Below, one piece after another: positions 54,525 through 64,000 of a stretch of DNA of 64,000 nucleotides. This stretch comes from Pomphorhynchus laevis (lineage: Eukaryota > Acanthocephala > Palaeacanthocephala > Echinorhynchida > Pomphorhynchidae). Made by a program: the position numbers and the translations under genes. Numbering within the stretch: position 1 is the stretch's first letter; every line of letters starts with the position of its first letter. The stretch covers positions 62,001 through 126,000 of the forward strand of contig WNNJ02000601.1 of NCBI GenBank assembly GCA_012934845.2, read 5' to 3'. Under the pieces are notes generated by a model. That model saw nothing but the letters and a program-made list of their open reading frames with translations, was not told where the DNA came from and ran no database searches.

Positions 54525-56655
54525 AGGTCATTCGGCAGTAATAATAATAATTTAAAATCATTCGGCAGTAATATGGAGCCACTGGTCTGCAGCAATCTAG
54601 AAGCTTGGAAAAGTTGTAATTTTCTAAAGATGCTAACAGAAGTTATCGAAATATCAAAAATGATTTTCTCTTTTTTTGATCCAGATCCAATAATTATTTA
54701 TCAAAAATGGATCATTATCAATTATTTAAAATCATTCGGCAGTAATATGGAGCCACTGGTCTGCAGCTATCTAGAAGCTTGGAAAAGTTGTAATTTTCTG
54801 AAGATGCTAACAGAAGTTAGCGAAATATCAAAAATGATTTCCTCTTTTCTTTGATCCAGATCCAATAATTATTTATCAATAATGGATCATTATCAAAAAT
54901 TTAAAATCATTCGGCAGTAATATGGAGCCACTGGTCTGCAGCTATCTAGAAGCTTGGAAAAGTTGTAATTTTCTGAAGATGCTAACATAAGTTAGCGAAA
55001 TATCAAACATGATTTCCTCTTTTCTTTGATCCAGGTCCAATAATTATTTATCAATAATGGATCATTATCAATTATCTAAAATCATATGGCAGTAATATGG
55101 AGCCACTGGTCTGCAGCTATCTAGAGGATTGTCAAATTTGTAATTTTCTGAAGATGCTAACAGAAGTTAGCGAAATATCAAAAATGATTTCCTCTTTCCC
55201 TTTGATCCAGATCCAATAATTATTTATCAATAATGGATCATTATCAAAAATTTATAATCATTCGGCAGTAATATGGAGCCACTGATCTGCAGCTATCTAG
55301 AAGCTTGGAAAAGTTGTAATTTTCTGAAGATGCTAACAGAAGTTAGCGAAATATCAAAAATGATTTCCTCTTTTCTTTGATCCAGATCCAATAATTATTT
55401 ATCAATAATGGATCATTATCAACTGTTTAAAATCATTCGGCAGTAATATGGAGCCACTGGTCTGCAGTAATCTAGAAGCTTGGAAAAGTTGTAATTTTCT
55501 GAAGATGCTAACAGAAGTTAGCGAAATATCAAAAATGATTTCCTCTTTTCTTTGATCCAGATCCAATAATTATTTATCAATAATGGATCATTATCAACTG
55601 TTTAAAATCATTCGGCAGTAATATGGAGCCACTGGCCTGCAGCAATCTAGAAGCTTGGAAAAGTTGTAATTTTCTGAAGATGCTAACAGAAGTTAGCGAA
55701 ATATTAAAAATGATTTCCTCTTTTCTTTGATCCAGATCCAATAATTATTTATCAATAATAGATTATTATCAAAAATTTAAAATCATTCGGCAGTGATATG
55801 GATCCACTGGTCTGCAGCTATCTAGAAGCTTGGAAAAATTGTAATTTTCTTAAGATGTTAACAGTAGTTAGCGAAATATCAAAAATGATTTCCTCTTTTC
55901 TTTGATCCAGATCCAATAATTATTTATCAATAATGGATCATTATCAAAAATTTAAAATCATTTGGCAGTAATATGGAGCCACTGGTCTGCAGCTATCTAG
56001 AAGCTTGGAAAAATTGTAATTTTCTGAAGATGCTAACAAAAGTTAACGAAATATCAAAAATGATTCCCTCTTTTCTTTGATCCAGATCCAATAATTATTT
56101 ATCAATAATGGATCCTTATCAACTGTTTAAAATCATTCGGCAGTAATATGGAGCCACTGGTCTGCAGCAATCTAGAAGCTTGGAAAAGTTGTAATTTTCT
56201 ATAGATGCTAACAGAAGTTAGCGAAATATCAAAAATGATTTCCTCTTTTCTTTGATCAAGATCCAATAATTATTTATCAATAATGGATCATTATCATTTA
56301 TTTAAAATCATTCGGCAGTAATATGGAGCAACTGGTCTGCAGCTATCTAGAAGATTGGAAAATTTGTAATTTTTTGAAGATGCTACAGAAGTTAGCGAAA
56401 TATCAAAAATGATTTCCTCTTTTCTTTGATCCAGATCCAATAATTATTTATCAATAATGGATCATTATCAACTATTTAAAATCATTCGGCAGTAATATGG
56501 AGCTACTGGTCTGCAGCAATCTAGAAGCTTGGAAAAGTTGTAATTTTCTGAAGATGCTAACAGAAGTTAGCGAAATATCAAAAATGATTTCCTCTTTTCT
56601 TTGATCCAGATCCAATAATTATTTATCAATAATGGATCATTATCAACTATTTTAA
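54525..56655 (+). repeat. 175-bp satellite array, right block
   Basis: About 12 units of 174-177 bp of the same satellite as at 35.9-37.3 kb, in the same orientation. The unit phase continues from where the left block stops. Units differ by a few percent. Most keep the GCTAAC-agaa-GTTAGC hairpin followed by GAAA. Confidence 0.96.
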
Positions 56656-56996
56656 ATAATAATAATTATATAAAACAATAAACAATTTTAAACGAAACAA
56701 CAAATGAATAAATTCGAATACTTGCTTGTGAAATGCATTAAATAAACGACTAGGCAAATACTTCATTCAATATAAGTTCCGTGAGTCTATATACTGACAC
56801 TATAAAAAAGAGTATTCTATGAATAAAAACTGAAATATTTATTTAATAAAAGTAATACACAAAGTTCATGAATGTCTAATATAAATTCAATATACGGTTT
56901 AATTCGGTTTCTGCTTAAATTCACTCGATGGCTTAGTGGATCATTTAAAAAAAACTGAAAAAGAAAATTAACAAGTCAAACGAAATATATTATTAT
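56656..56996. other. AT-rich intergenic DNA
   Basis: No gene, repeat or element is recognised between the satellite and the L2-a fragment. Confidence 0.5.
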
Positions 56997-57540
56997 AAAA
57001 AAGATTTATTTTTACGTGGCAAATTCGTGCCGGCGCATGCTTATATGACCACAAAAAATCTAAATCATGTGCCGAGAAGGTGGGAACGGAATATATATTT
57101 GAATGTGATAAATGATAAAGCGCAACGGACGATGAGATGGAGCTGATTTCAGGCGAGTGAGGCGGCAACGTGTATGGCTCGGAGACCGTAGTTGTTAGAG
57201 TAATTGGGAACGCACTGATAGAAAGATGGGGTGAGTGTCGTCTAAGAAAGGAGATTGATGAAAGATGGGGAGCCGACAGCGATGAGATGAAAAGTTACGA
57301 TAAGAAGGCGGAGTTCTATGCAGCTGTGGTCAGGAGAGTTGGGCGAGATATGTGGATGTGTGGTCAAAGAAGGCGCAGTTGTAGGGAAGTTGTAGGGGTA
57401 GGATGATGTATTTTGGAGAATTGGCTTAGGCTGGGGCAACAATCGATTTTATGGGAAAGAAACGATGAAAGAAGAGACATACAAGAACGGAAGTCGATAA
57501 GGGTGCGGATACGGCAGATGTCACGGAGAATTTTAATAAT
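56997..57540 (-). mobile_element. L2-a LINE, 3' fragment (minus)
   Basis: Minus strand matches the 13.9 kb copy nucleotide for nucleotide over most of its length: ctccgtgacatctgccgtat, then the SKIDYC..., FDHTSTY-AQLS and NNYGLR regions, and the 3' UTR with a partly changed hairpin (GCATGC...GGCACG) and aaaaataaatc tail. Frame changes throughout. It stops at the 3' end of an L2-b piece. Confidence 0.8.
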
Positions 57541-57755
57541 AATTTATTTAATGTAGCAAATGAGTGACAGCTGCACACTTACAAGTCCACTAACAAAAAC
57601 AACACCGTAGAAGTCATACAAGTTTATCAAATTAATTGTTTAAATGACATCGGATTAGCCGTCTCATGCACGGCATTGATTTTGATTGGCGGCTATGAAT
57701 GGGCAGATGATTCCGCGATAGAGAAGCAGCCACAAGGAAGGAGCTGCAACGGACA
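57541..57755 (-). mobile_element. L2-b LINE, 3' fragment (minus)
   Basis: Encodes CSSFLVAASLSRNHLPIHSR and QSKSMPCMRRLIRCHLNN, matching the C-terminus of the 11.4-12.6 kb copy (QSTSMPCFKRQIQFHLNN). It is followed by a 3' UTR ending in tttgctacattaaataaatt. It is joined directly to a CR1-C piece. Confidence 0.72.
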
Positions 57756-58210
57756 CTATTAACATTAATCGCGAGTAGGCGTTGTGAGTAGCTAGAATTT
57801 GAAATTTCATAGTATAATTTGCTACCACGTCGTAGAGTACATTCTAAACTGTTAACTTCACCCTTGGAAATTAGACAATTCGCATGTATAATGTATTCTA
57901 AATGAGAAAGTACTAGATATTTATAAGACGACAAAACATGAAGGTGATAGGTGCGAAAAAACACACATAAGAATGTAAAGTTTCCTCTTAGCTTCAGCAC
58001 ATCTCCGATAAGTGTCGACTCTAGTTCTCAAGGTCCAATCCCAAATTATTCCAAAATCCCGAACACTCGCAACTGTTTCGATCTCTTGTAACCCTAGCAT
58101 ATATAAAGACATAAGTGAAGACCTTCCAAAGCGCATGTGAGCACATTTTGATACATTAATCAATAAACCGGTCTGACAACTTCATTCATAAATTTTATTA
58201 ACTTCCATCT
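57756..58210 (-). pseudogene. CR1-like LINE (subfamily C), RT fragment
   Basis: Minus strand: SKCAHMRFGRSSLMSLYML, LQEIETVASVRDFGIIWDWT, CAEAKRKLYILMCV, LSHLEYIIHANCLISKGEVN and EISNSSYSQRLLAINVNS, about 90% identical to the piece at 15.1-15.6 kb. It is cut off by the L2-b fragment. Confidence 0.72.
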
Positions 58211-58739
58211 GAAAAAATCCTTTTCTTAAATAAGAAAAAAATTAAAAAGAAAATTAAAGACAGTCAACAAAAAACAACTGACAACAATAATCAAGCGTCC
58301 AGGGAAAATTCAATTGCAAGATAATCCTCAACTTTAATGCATGCTTAGCCTCCAACATCAGCCTGCAAGATATTTTAATGTTTAACAATTCGATGCATTA
58401 AGTCATTTCGGTTACGTTTCGATCTAAATCTATGTATAAATTTTAGCGTGTGACCTCGTAGATTGTCATTAGGAAAAATTGTGAATAGATGATTTAAAAC
58501 ATGCTTCATAAAGTGCAATATCATCAACACAAACATCACATTTGCCTTAATTAATGACGTATCATTATCAAAAATGCCAAAAACATCTAATATTTAAGGA
58601 TAGATAATATGACGAACAGAAGGTACACGATGGCAGGCTCTACGGAGAATACCATCAAGTGGACGCAAATCACGCTTTGTTTGAAGAAAACAACAGATTA
58701 GGCATACAGTATATAAAAAAGGATAATCGACGAATACAG
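58211..58739. other. Intergenic DNA with first copy of a 182-bp duplication
   Basis: 58442-58623 (tttagcgtgtgacctcgtag to ggatagataatatgacgaac) recurs at 59736-59913. The rest shows nothing recognisable. Confidence 0.6.
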
Positions 58740-59232
58740 CAACCTAAATCCATCATCATACCCCTACAACGAATAATCAACACCGCTGTTCGAGTGCTCT
58801 TTCGTCTCCGTCGCTTCGACCACACATCCACATATTTTGCCCAACTCTCCTGGCCCACCATCCACATCCGCATCAAACTCCGCCTTCTTCTCGTTACCTT
58901 TCGTCTCATCGCTGTCGGCTCCCCATCGTTCATCAACCTTCCTTTCTTAGACGATACTCGCCCCACCTCGCTATCGCTTCGTTCCTGTCATACCCTCTTA
59001 CTCCACGTTCCTAATTACTCCAACAACTACGGTCTCCGATCCTTCCTCGTCGCCGCCTCACTCGCCTGGAATCAACTCCCTCTCGACGTCCGCCGCGCCC
59101 CCTCCTTTATCACATTCAAACACCTCCTCCGTTCACACCTTCTCGACACCTGATTCACAGTCTTGTTTTGTTGTGGTCATGTAAGCGTGCGCTGGCACGC
59201 ATTTGCCACGTTAAAATAAATACTTTTTTTTA
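58740..59232 (+). mobile_element. L2-a LINE, 3' fragment (best-preserved tail)
   Basis: Open frame includes FRLRRFDHTSTYFAQLSWP, IHIRIKLRLLLVTFRLIAVG, NNYGLRSFLVAASLAWNQLP, LDVRRAPSFITFKHLLRSHL. The 3' UTR shows the perfect hairpin GCGTGC gctg GCACGC, then ATTTGCCACGTTAAAATAAA and T-rich tail. No break is visible within this piece. It is 5'-truncated. Confidence 0.85.
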
Positions 59233-59234
59233 AA

Positions 59235-59540
59235 AATGAGCCAACATTTATTGAACCAATTGCCCTTTATAGTAGCTCTAGGATTCGTTGACATTTGCTT
59301 ACAATATATCTTACATCATGACCCGATGACAAACGACTAGATAATATGATACCCATATCCTTAATTTGATCCACCTTTTTAATAATATCGCCTAAAGTGT
59401 ATGGACTAGAGTACATAAACCGACGTAAATGCATGTAATATGCATTTTCTATGCTGATAATAAGGCCATGAGTATTGCACAATGAGTAAATAAAATCTAT
59501 GGCTGAAACTTGAGGCTCGAAATTAGTCGAAAACAAATAA
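59235..59540 (-). pseudogene. CR1/Jockey-type RT fragment
   Basis: Minus strand: AIDFIYSLCNTHGLIISIEN, YMHLRRF, YTLGDIIKKVDQIKDMGIIL, SSGHDVRYIVSKCQRILELL. This is the region following the catalytic YADD in CR1- or Jockey-type reverse transcriptases (W...N-L-l...K, Y-LGD--i---D-GI-l). The subfamily differs from A, B and C above. Confidence 0.6.
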
Positions 59541-60130
59541 AAGTATGTTTACCTTCACATCAAATAACCTATCTTGGAGGAAGTAATTAAGCCATCGAAG
59601 AATACTAGCTCTAATTTCCACATCAAATAATTCTATGGTTTCAAAATTTTATGGTTTTGTCTAACTTAATTCTCCGTGACATCCGCCGTATCCCCCTTAT
59701 CGACTTCCGTTCCTGTTTTTATCTTGTTACCAAGTTTTTAGCTTGTAACCTCGTAGATTGTCATTAGGAGAAATTGTGAATAGAGGATTTAAAACACGCT
59801 TCAGAAAGTGCAATATCATCAACACAAACATCACATTTGCATTAATTAATGATGTATCATTATCAAAAATGTTTAAAACATCTAATATTTAAGGATAGAT
59901 AATATGACGAACAGAAGATTGTCTTGGTTAAAAAATTGGCTTGGTTAAAAAATTGTATTGGTTATTATAAATTCTAAATATTACAGTAATCTTATTACAA
60001 TAAAAATATAAAAAACAGCTTTAACACGTAATCGAAACAACCGAATTATCGACGAAGATATTCATCATTGAACGAATTAACAATGCCTAAGCAGAAGAAT
60101 ACCACTTTCGTTAAAGCAGCACACGATATT
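59541..60130. other. Intergenic DNA, L2-a scrap and second copy of the 182-bp duplication
   Basis: 59655-59720 matches the L2-a string cttaattctccgtgacatcc and its continuation. 59736-59913 repeats 58442-58623. A short frame at 60083 (MPKQKNTTFVKAAHDIKKV) precedes the CR1-B start and has no known match. Confidence 0.6.
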
Positions 60131-60460
60131 AAAAAAGTTTGAGATCTAAAGTAAATACAATCGTAAGTGAGAACAAAAAATTTTAAGACCTTAAACACAC
60201 AATAAATAACACAGGTTTGAGATAAAAAGGTTTACAACGATTACATCGATTACAACGATTACTTCAACGATTAAAGAATTTAAAATTGTCTTGATTATAA
60301 TAAGTTCTTACAATTTCAAATTGAAATTTAAATCAAATTCCATTGATACCGCAATAAACGAAATCTGTTGGTCGGATCCATTATTCAATAACGAATTTTC
60401 CGTTTGAAAAATTGATGGAAATTTGAATTCCAGTACAATATCACATTATATGACAAAAAT

Positions 60461-61705
60461 ATGACAAAGAAGACCAACAAGCAAGCGAAACACAACAATA
60501 CAACAAAGTCGGTTGGGTACGCAGATAATGAAGTGGCATGTGACTCTCACGGCTGCACGATATGGACCAAAGTAAGCTTCCCCTCAGACAGTTCTCAAAC
60601 AATGACGAGTCGCAATTTCTATTGTGGTTTCTGTGCAGCTCTTGCAATTGCAAATTTAAATAAGACTATTAACGATCTACGCTCACTAACCGAAGACACT
60701 GATAAACCATTACGATCAGATATCCCTTATACATGTGAAGTATTCGAGCAAGATACAATACCTTCACTAGACAATGAAATCGCCCCGATCAACATAACGG
60801 CAACATCTGATACTTCAATATTCCGGAAATCTACCCCTACTCGAGTTTGGACACGAGGACATGCAAGATCGCGAATCGTAAAGGCAACAACCCTTGAAAC
60901 TTCCTTATTTAACCTTAAATCCGATTTCCTGGATTCGTCAAATCTAAAGAATTCCATCATTTCTCACAAGGATACACAGAAACAAACATTCAACATCACT
61001 CAGAAAACACATCCAAGGCCGAAAACAAACACAGAAGCACCACATCACACAGCACTCCCAACTTTTTATTGACCTCAAACAACCCATAGTCTATATAAAA
61101 TGGATGGAACACTCAAACAAATGATAAATCATACCAATTCCACTGTAAACAACACTGATAACCCCAATATACCTATTCTATCTGAGCCTAAACGACATAA
61201 ACGCCGAACATTCGATCGGGATAAATGTTTCATTATTGTAAATTTAAATGAATCACCGAGTCCAAACAGTCTCATCCGGATTAAACATGATGTTGATTCA
61301 GTAAAGCAAGTTCTTTCAACTGTTCTCCCAACAGAAATATCAGTCGAACAAAATAGACAGGTAATACACCTCTTTCGCATTGGGAAGAAACAAGATGGTA
61401 CCAAACCAAGGCTTTTGAAAGTTGTTGTTGATAGCCCCGAGACTAGTAAGCAAATCATCAAGAATTCCTTTAAGTTAAGGGGCTCCAGTATCAGACTTCT
61501 ACCTGACCTCAGCACTGAAGATAGAAACAGATTGAAATCTGCAAGGAAAGAGCTTCAACAAAGAATTCAAAACGGTGAAAAAAATCTAATTGTGAAAAAT
61601 TTTCAAGTTGTGCGGCGAAGGGTAAATACGCGATTCAGCCTCGGAATCCGTCTAACCGTTCCATCGACACTCTCCGCCGCACAGATTCGTGCATCCACCA
61701 CGTAA
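60461..61705 (+). pseudogene. CR1-B ORF1 (finger protein), one internal stop
   Basis: MTKKTNKQAKHNNTTKSVGY, then VACDSHGCTIWTKVSFPSD and SRNFYCGFCAALAI give the Cys-rich PHD-like module (residues about 25-65). The middle is Thr/Ser-rich with TRVWTRGHARSRIV. A TGA at 61070-61072 interrupts the frame, which resumes unchanged (next Met at 61100): DKCFIIVNLNES, VIHLFRIGKKQ, KPRLLKVVVDSPET, NSFKLRGSSIRLLPDLSTED and NFQVVRRR. Length and order match CR1-A ORF1. The role in the family is RNA chaperone or packaging. Confidence 0.82.
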
Positions 61706-61776
61706 ACATCAATCCAATTTCAACACCAACAGCGACACCACACCACTGTCGTTACTCTCAAAATAATATTTCCATC

Positions 61777-64000
61777 ATGTACTCTAACTGTTTAAGCATG
61801 TACAACAAATTCGACGAAATATTGTGTCTCGTTAATTCAATGAACCCAAACATCATAGCATTGAGCGAAACCTGGCTTAACAACGATATATCTGATAATG
61901 AAATCTCAATCTCAGACTACTTTGTTATACGATCGGATCGAACCGCCTCAAAAGGAGGTGGAGTTATATTATACGTCAAGCAACCGTTAACCATCATCGA
62001 GCACAGCATTGTATCAGATGATTCATACAACGAATATCTGTGGGCAACAATATCTTCTCCTGATAGACAGAAACTAAAAATCGGTTTATTTTACCGATCT
62101 CCGCGCTCCGCAACTGAAAAGATTGGCATCTCTTTACGACATCACCTAACAAGCTTATCACCGATCATTATCCTAGGAGACTTCAATATGCCTCATGTCA
62201 ATTGGGACCTATATACTTCGACACATGGTTGTGATGTTGAATCATCCAATCTCCTTGATACGTTCAACTATCTCAATCTAACCCAGCATATTCACGAACC
62301 CACTAGAAGGAGGAAGCAATCATCTGCCATTTTAGACCTCTGCTTATCACGAGGGGAACCCACAATTGATGAAATCTCTCTCAGCCCCCCTATTGGCCAC
62401 AGTGATCATTGTGTCATTAGGCTGGCGCTTTCTGTCAGTCTCTTTAAAACAGCCCCCTCGGCAAAACCCGAATTGAATCCCTTCAAAGCGAATTTCGCAA
62501 GTATGACGCAAGCTATTCGAAACATTCAATGGCCTAATCTATATGAAATTGGCATAGATCAGTGCTGGGAAAATTTCAAATCTACTTTGATCAATGCTCT
62601 AAATTACTTCTTCCCTTTAAAACGTCAGCGCACATCCCACAAAACTCCCATTTGGTTTGACTCGCAGATTAAACAAATGATTAAGACAAGAGACAAAATT
62701 TACAAAAAATTCAAAGAACAGAATTGTTCTTGGACCGATTACAAGGAATTACGAAATCAAGTTACGGCACTCAAACGTCAGAAACGCAGGTGCTTCGTTT
62801 CCAATCTTTGTCGATCATCAAAAAGATATCCCAGTAAATTGTTCAAACATATCAGCTCATTAAAATCAACTACGTCTGAGATTAACTCTATATTTATGGA
62901 AACCAGTGAGCTCACATCTGATGACAAAGTAATTGCCAATATTTTCCTAGATCAATTCACGCTAGAGAGTCCTACCTGTCAGTATTGCCCCAGATTCTCC
63001 ACTGCTCAATATCCGTGTTACGAATTTACTCCATTTGATAAATTTGAGGTTCTTAACGAACTTCTAAAGCTACCACGATCAATTGCGGCAGGACCAGACA
63101 ATATTCCTCCAATTCTTCTTCGGGAACTTGCACCAGTAATATATGAACCTTTACACACCATATTCGATTTCTCCTTGTCAACAGGCTGTATACCATCAGA
63201 TTGGAAATGTTCTATAATCCGACCTCTCTATAAAAAGGCGACCGTAATCTAGCAAGCAACTATCGGCCCATAAGCCTTACCTGCGTTGCTTGTAAAGTGC
63301 TAGAGAAACTGCTTTTTAAACGAATCATCGGGCACCTAGAAGATAACCAAGTACTCTGCGACAACCAGCATGGTTTCTGCCCAGGAAGATCTACTGTCAC
63401 AAACCTCATACTTGCGAGGAGTGATTGGACCAGATATGCCGAGGCTGGAGTTAGTGTTGATGTTTTGTTTTTCGACCTCAGCAAAGCATTTGATCGGATA
63501 TACTATGATGTCCTCCTTATTACGCTGGAACAGTACGGCATCAGAGGAACCCTCCTTAATTGGATTAACTCCTTCCTTAGAAATCGGAAGATTACTGTAT
63601 TGGCTAATAAACAAATGTCAAAAACAAGAAATCCTGGACGCGGTGTTCCTCAGGGATCGGTACTCAGTCCATTGCTCTTCATTATTTACATCAACGAGCT
63701 TACTACAGTTATTTCGAGTCCATGTGGTTTATATGCCGACGACTTGAAAATTTGGCGACTAATAATCGATAGCCGAGATCAAATGATACTCCGGAGAGAC
63801 ATTGATAATATTAAGGTATGGTGTAATCAACGGGGACTGGTATTAAACCCCGATAAGTCAAAACATATGCGCATCGGACATCTACACATCAATTCATCAT
63901 ATACCATTGACGGAAGAGAAATTGAAACAGTTCTCCAATTTCAAGACCTTGGAGTGATCGTAAATAGAAGCTTATCGACCATCCCACATACCAGTCACAC
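61777..64000 (+). pseudogene. CR1-B ORF2 (endonuclease-reverse transcriptase), partial
   Basis: The 491-residue first frame (61777-63252) has the endonuclease: MYSNCLSMYNKFDEIL, IIALSETWLNNDIS, SKGGGVILYVK, GLFYRSPRSA, IILGDFNMPHVNWDL, AILDLCLSRGE, GHSDHCVIRL. The linker (TPIWFDSQIKQMIKTRD) and RT start (IAAGPDNIPPILLREL) follow. A one-base loss in an A run near 63235 shifts the frame. RT then continues open to the window end: SNYRPISLTCVACKVLEKLL, NQHGFCPGRSTVTNLIL, VLFFDLSKAFDRIYYDVLL, GVPQGSVLSPLLFIIYINEL, GLYADDLKIWRLI (catalytic pair present), LGVIVNRSLS. Apart from the single shift it looks close to functional. Confidence 0.87.

Larger units (their letters stand above)
60131..64000 (+). 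mobile_element. CR1-B LINE, nearly intact, runs off the window
   Basis: Starts with the same 31 bases as CR1-A (aaaaaagtttgagatctaaa and following). ORF1 and ORF2 follow in order; only one stop and one frameshift are seen in 3.5 kb of coding sequence. The 3' part lies beyond the window. An older relative is at 33.3-35.9 kb on the minus strand. Confidence 0.9.

Overview
The window looks like AT-rich genomic DNA from an invertebrate animal. Coding signal comes in short, mostly broken pieces. The retroelement repertoire (CR1-, L2- and RTE-like LINEs, a Penelope-like fragment, a Ty3/gypsy fossil) and an intron-bearing SR-protein gene are typical of metazoans. The phylum cannot be fixed from the sequence. 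A flatworm or another small-bodied invertebrate would fit, but that is a guess.

Only one host gene is clear: an SRSF2-type splicing factor on the minus strand (exons 25661-25480, 25058-24924 and 21586-21070). Its three exons join in frame into 277 codons with an RRM and a weak RS tail. A short stretch near 18.5-18.9 kb may be a broken protein phosphatase inhibitor-2 copy.

Layout. 0-3 kb: an RTE tail, a Penelope-like fragment (reverse transcriptase followed by GIY-YIG nuclease), a 361-bp tandem repeat and a candidate hammerhead ribozyme. 4.3-15.8 kb: nested, decayed LINEs, comprising a minus-strand CR1 copy split by an RTE piece, a plus-strand CR1-A copy interrupted twice by L2-like copies, and another CR1 piece. 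15.8-17.4 kb: a 259-bp satellite. 17.4-20.9 kb: AT-rich DNA with remnants. 21-25.7 kb: the SRSF2 gene. 26.5-33.1 kb: RTE tail, unknown ORF, CR1-A 3' piece, a foldback element and a Ty3/gypsy fossil. 33.3-35.9 kb: a CR1-B-like copy. 35.9-56.7 kb: a 175-bp satellite array split by about 17 kb of elements, namely a nearly full CR1-A and four copies of a LINE family with an N-terminal Cys-rich finger and a C-terminal zinc-knuckle/nuclease-like region. 57-60 kb: L2/CR1 debris. 60.1 kb to the end: a nearly complete CR1-B copy that leaves the window.

Most notable points: the Cys-finger LINEs lie at TAA/AAT microsatellites in all four copies, with 13-16 bp flanking duplications in three. CR1-A and L2-a copies share strong stem-loops at their 3' ends. 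CR1-A and CR1-B share an identical 31-nt 5' end. Hammerhead-like cores appear near the Penelope fragment and, in imperfect form, in most 175-bp satellite units.
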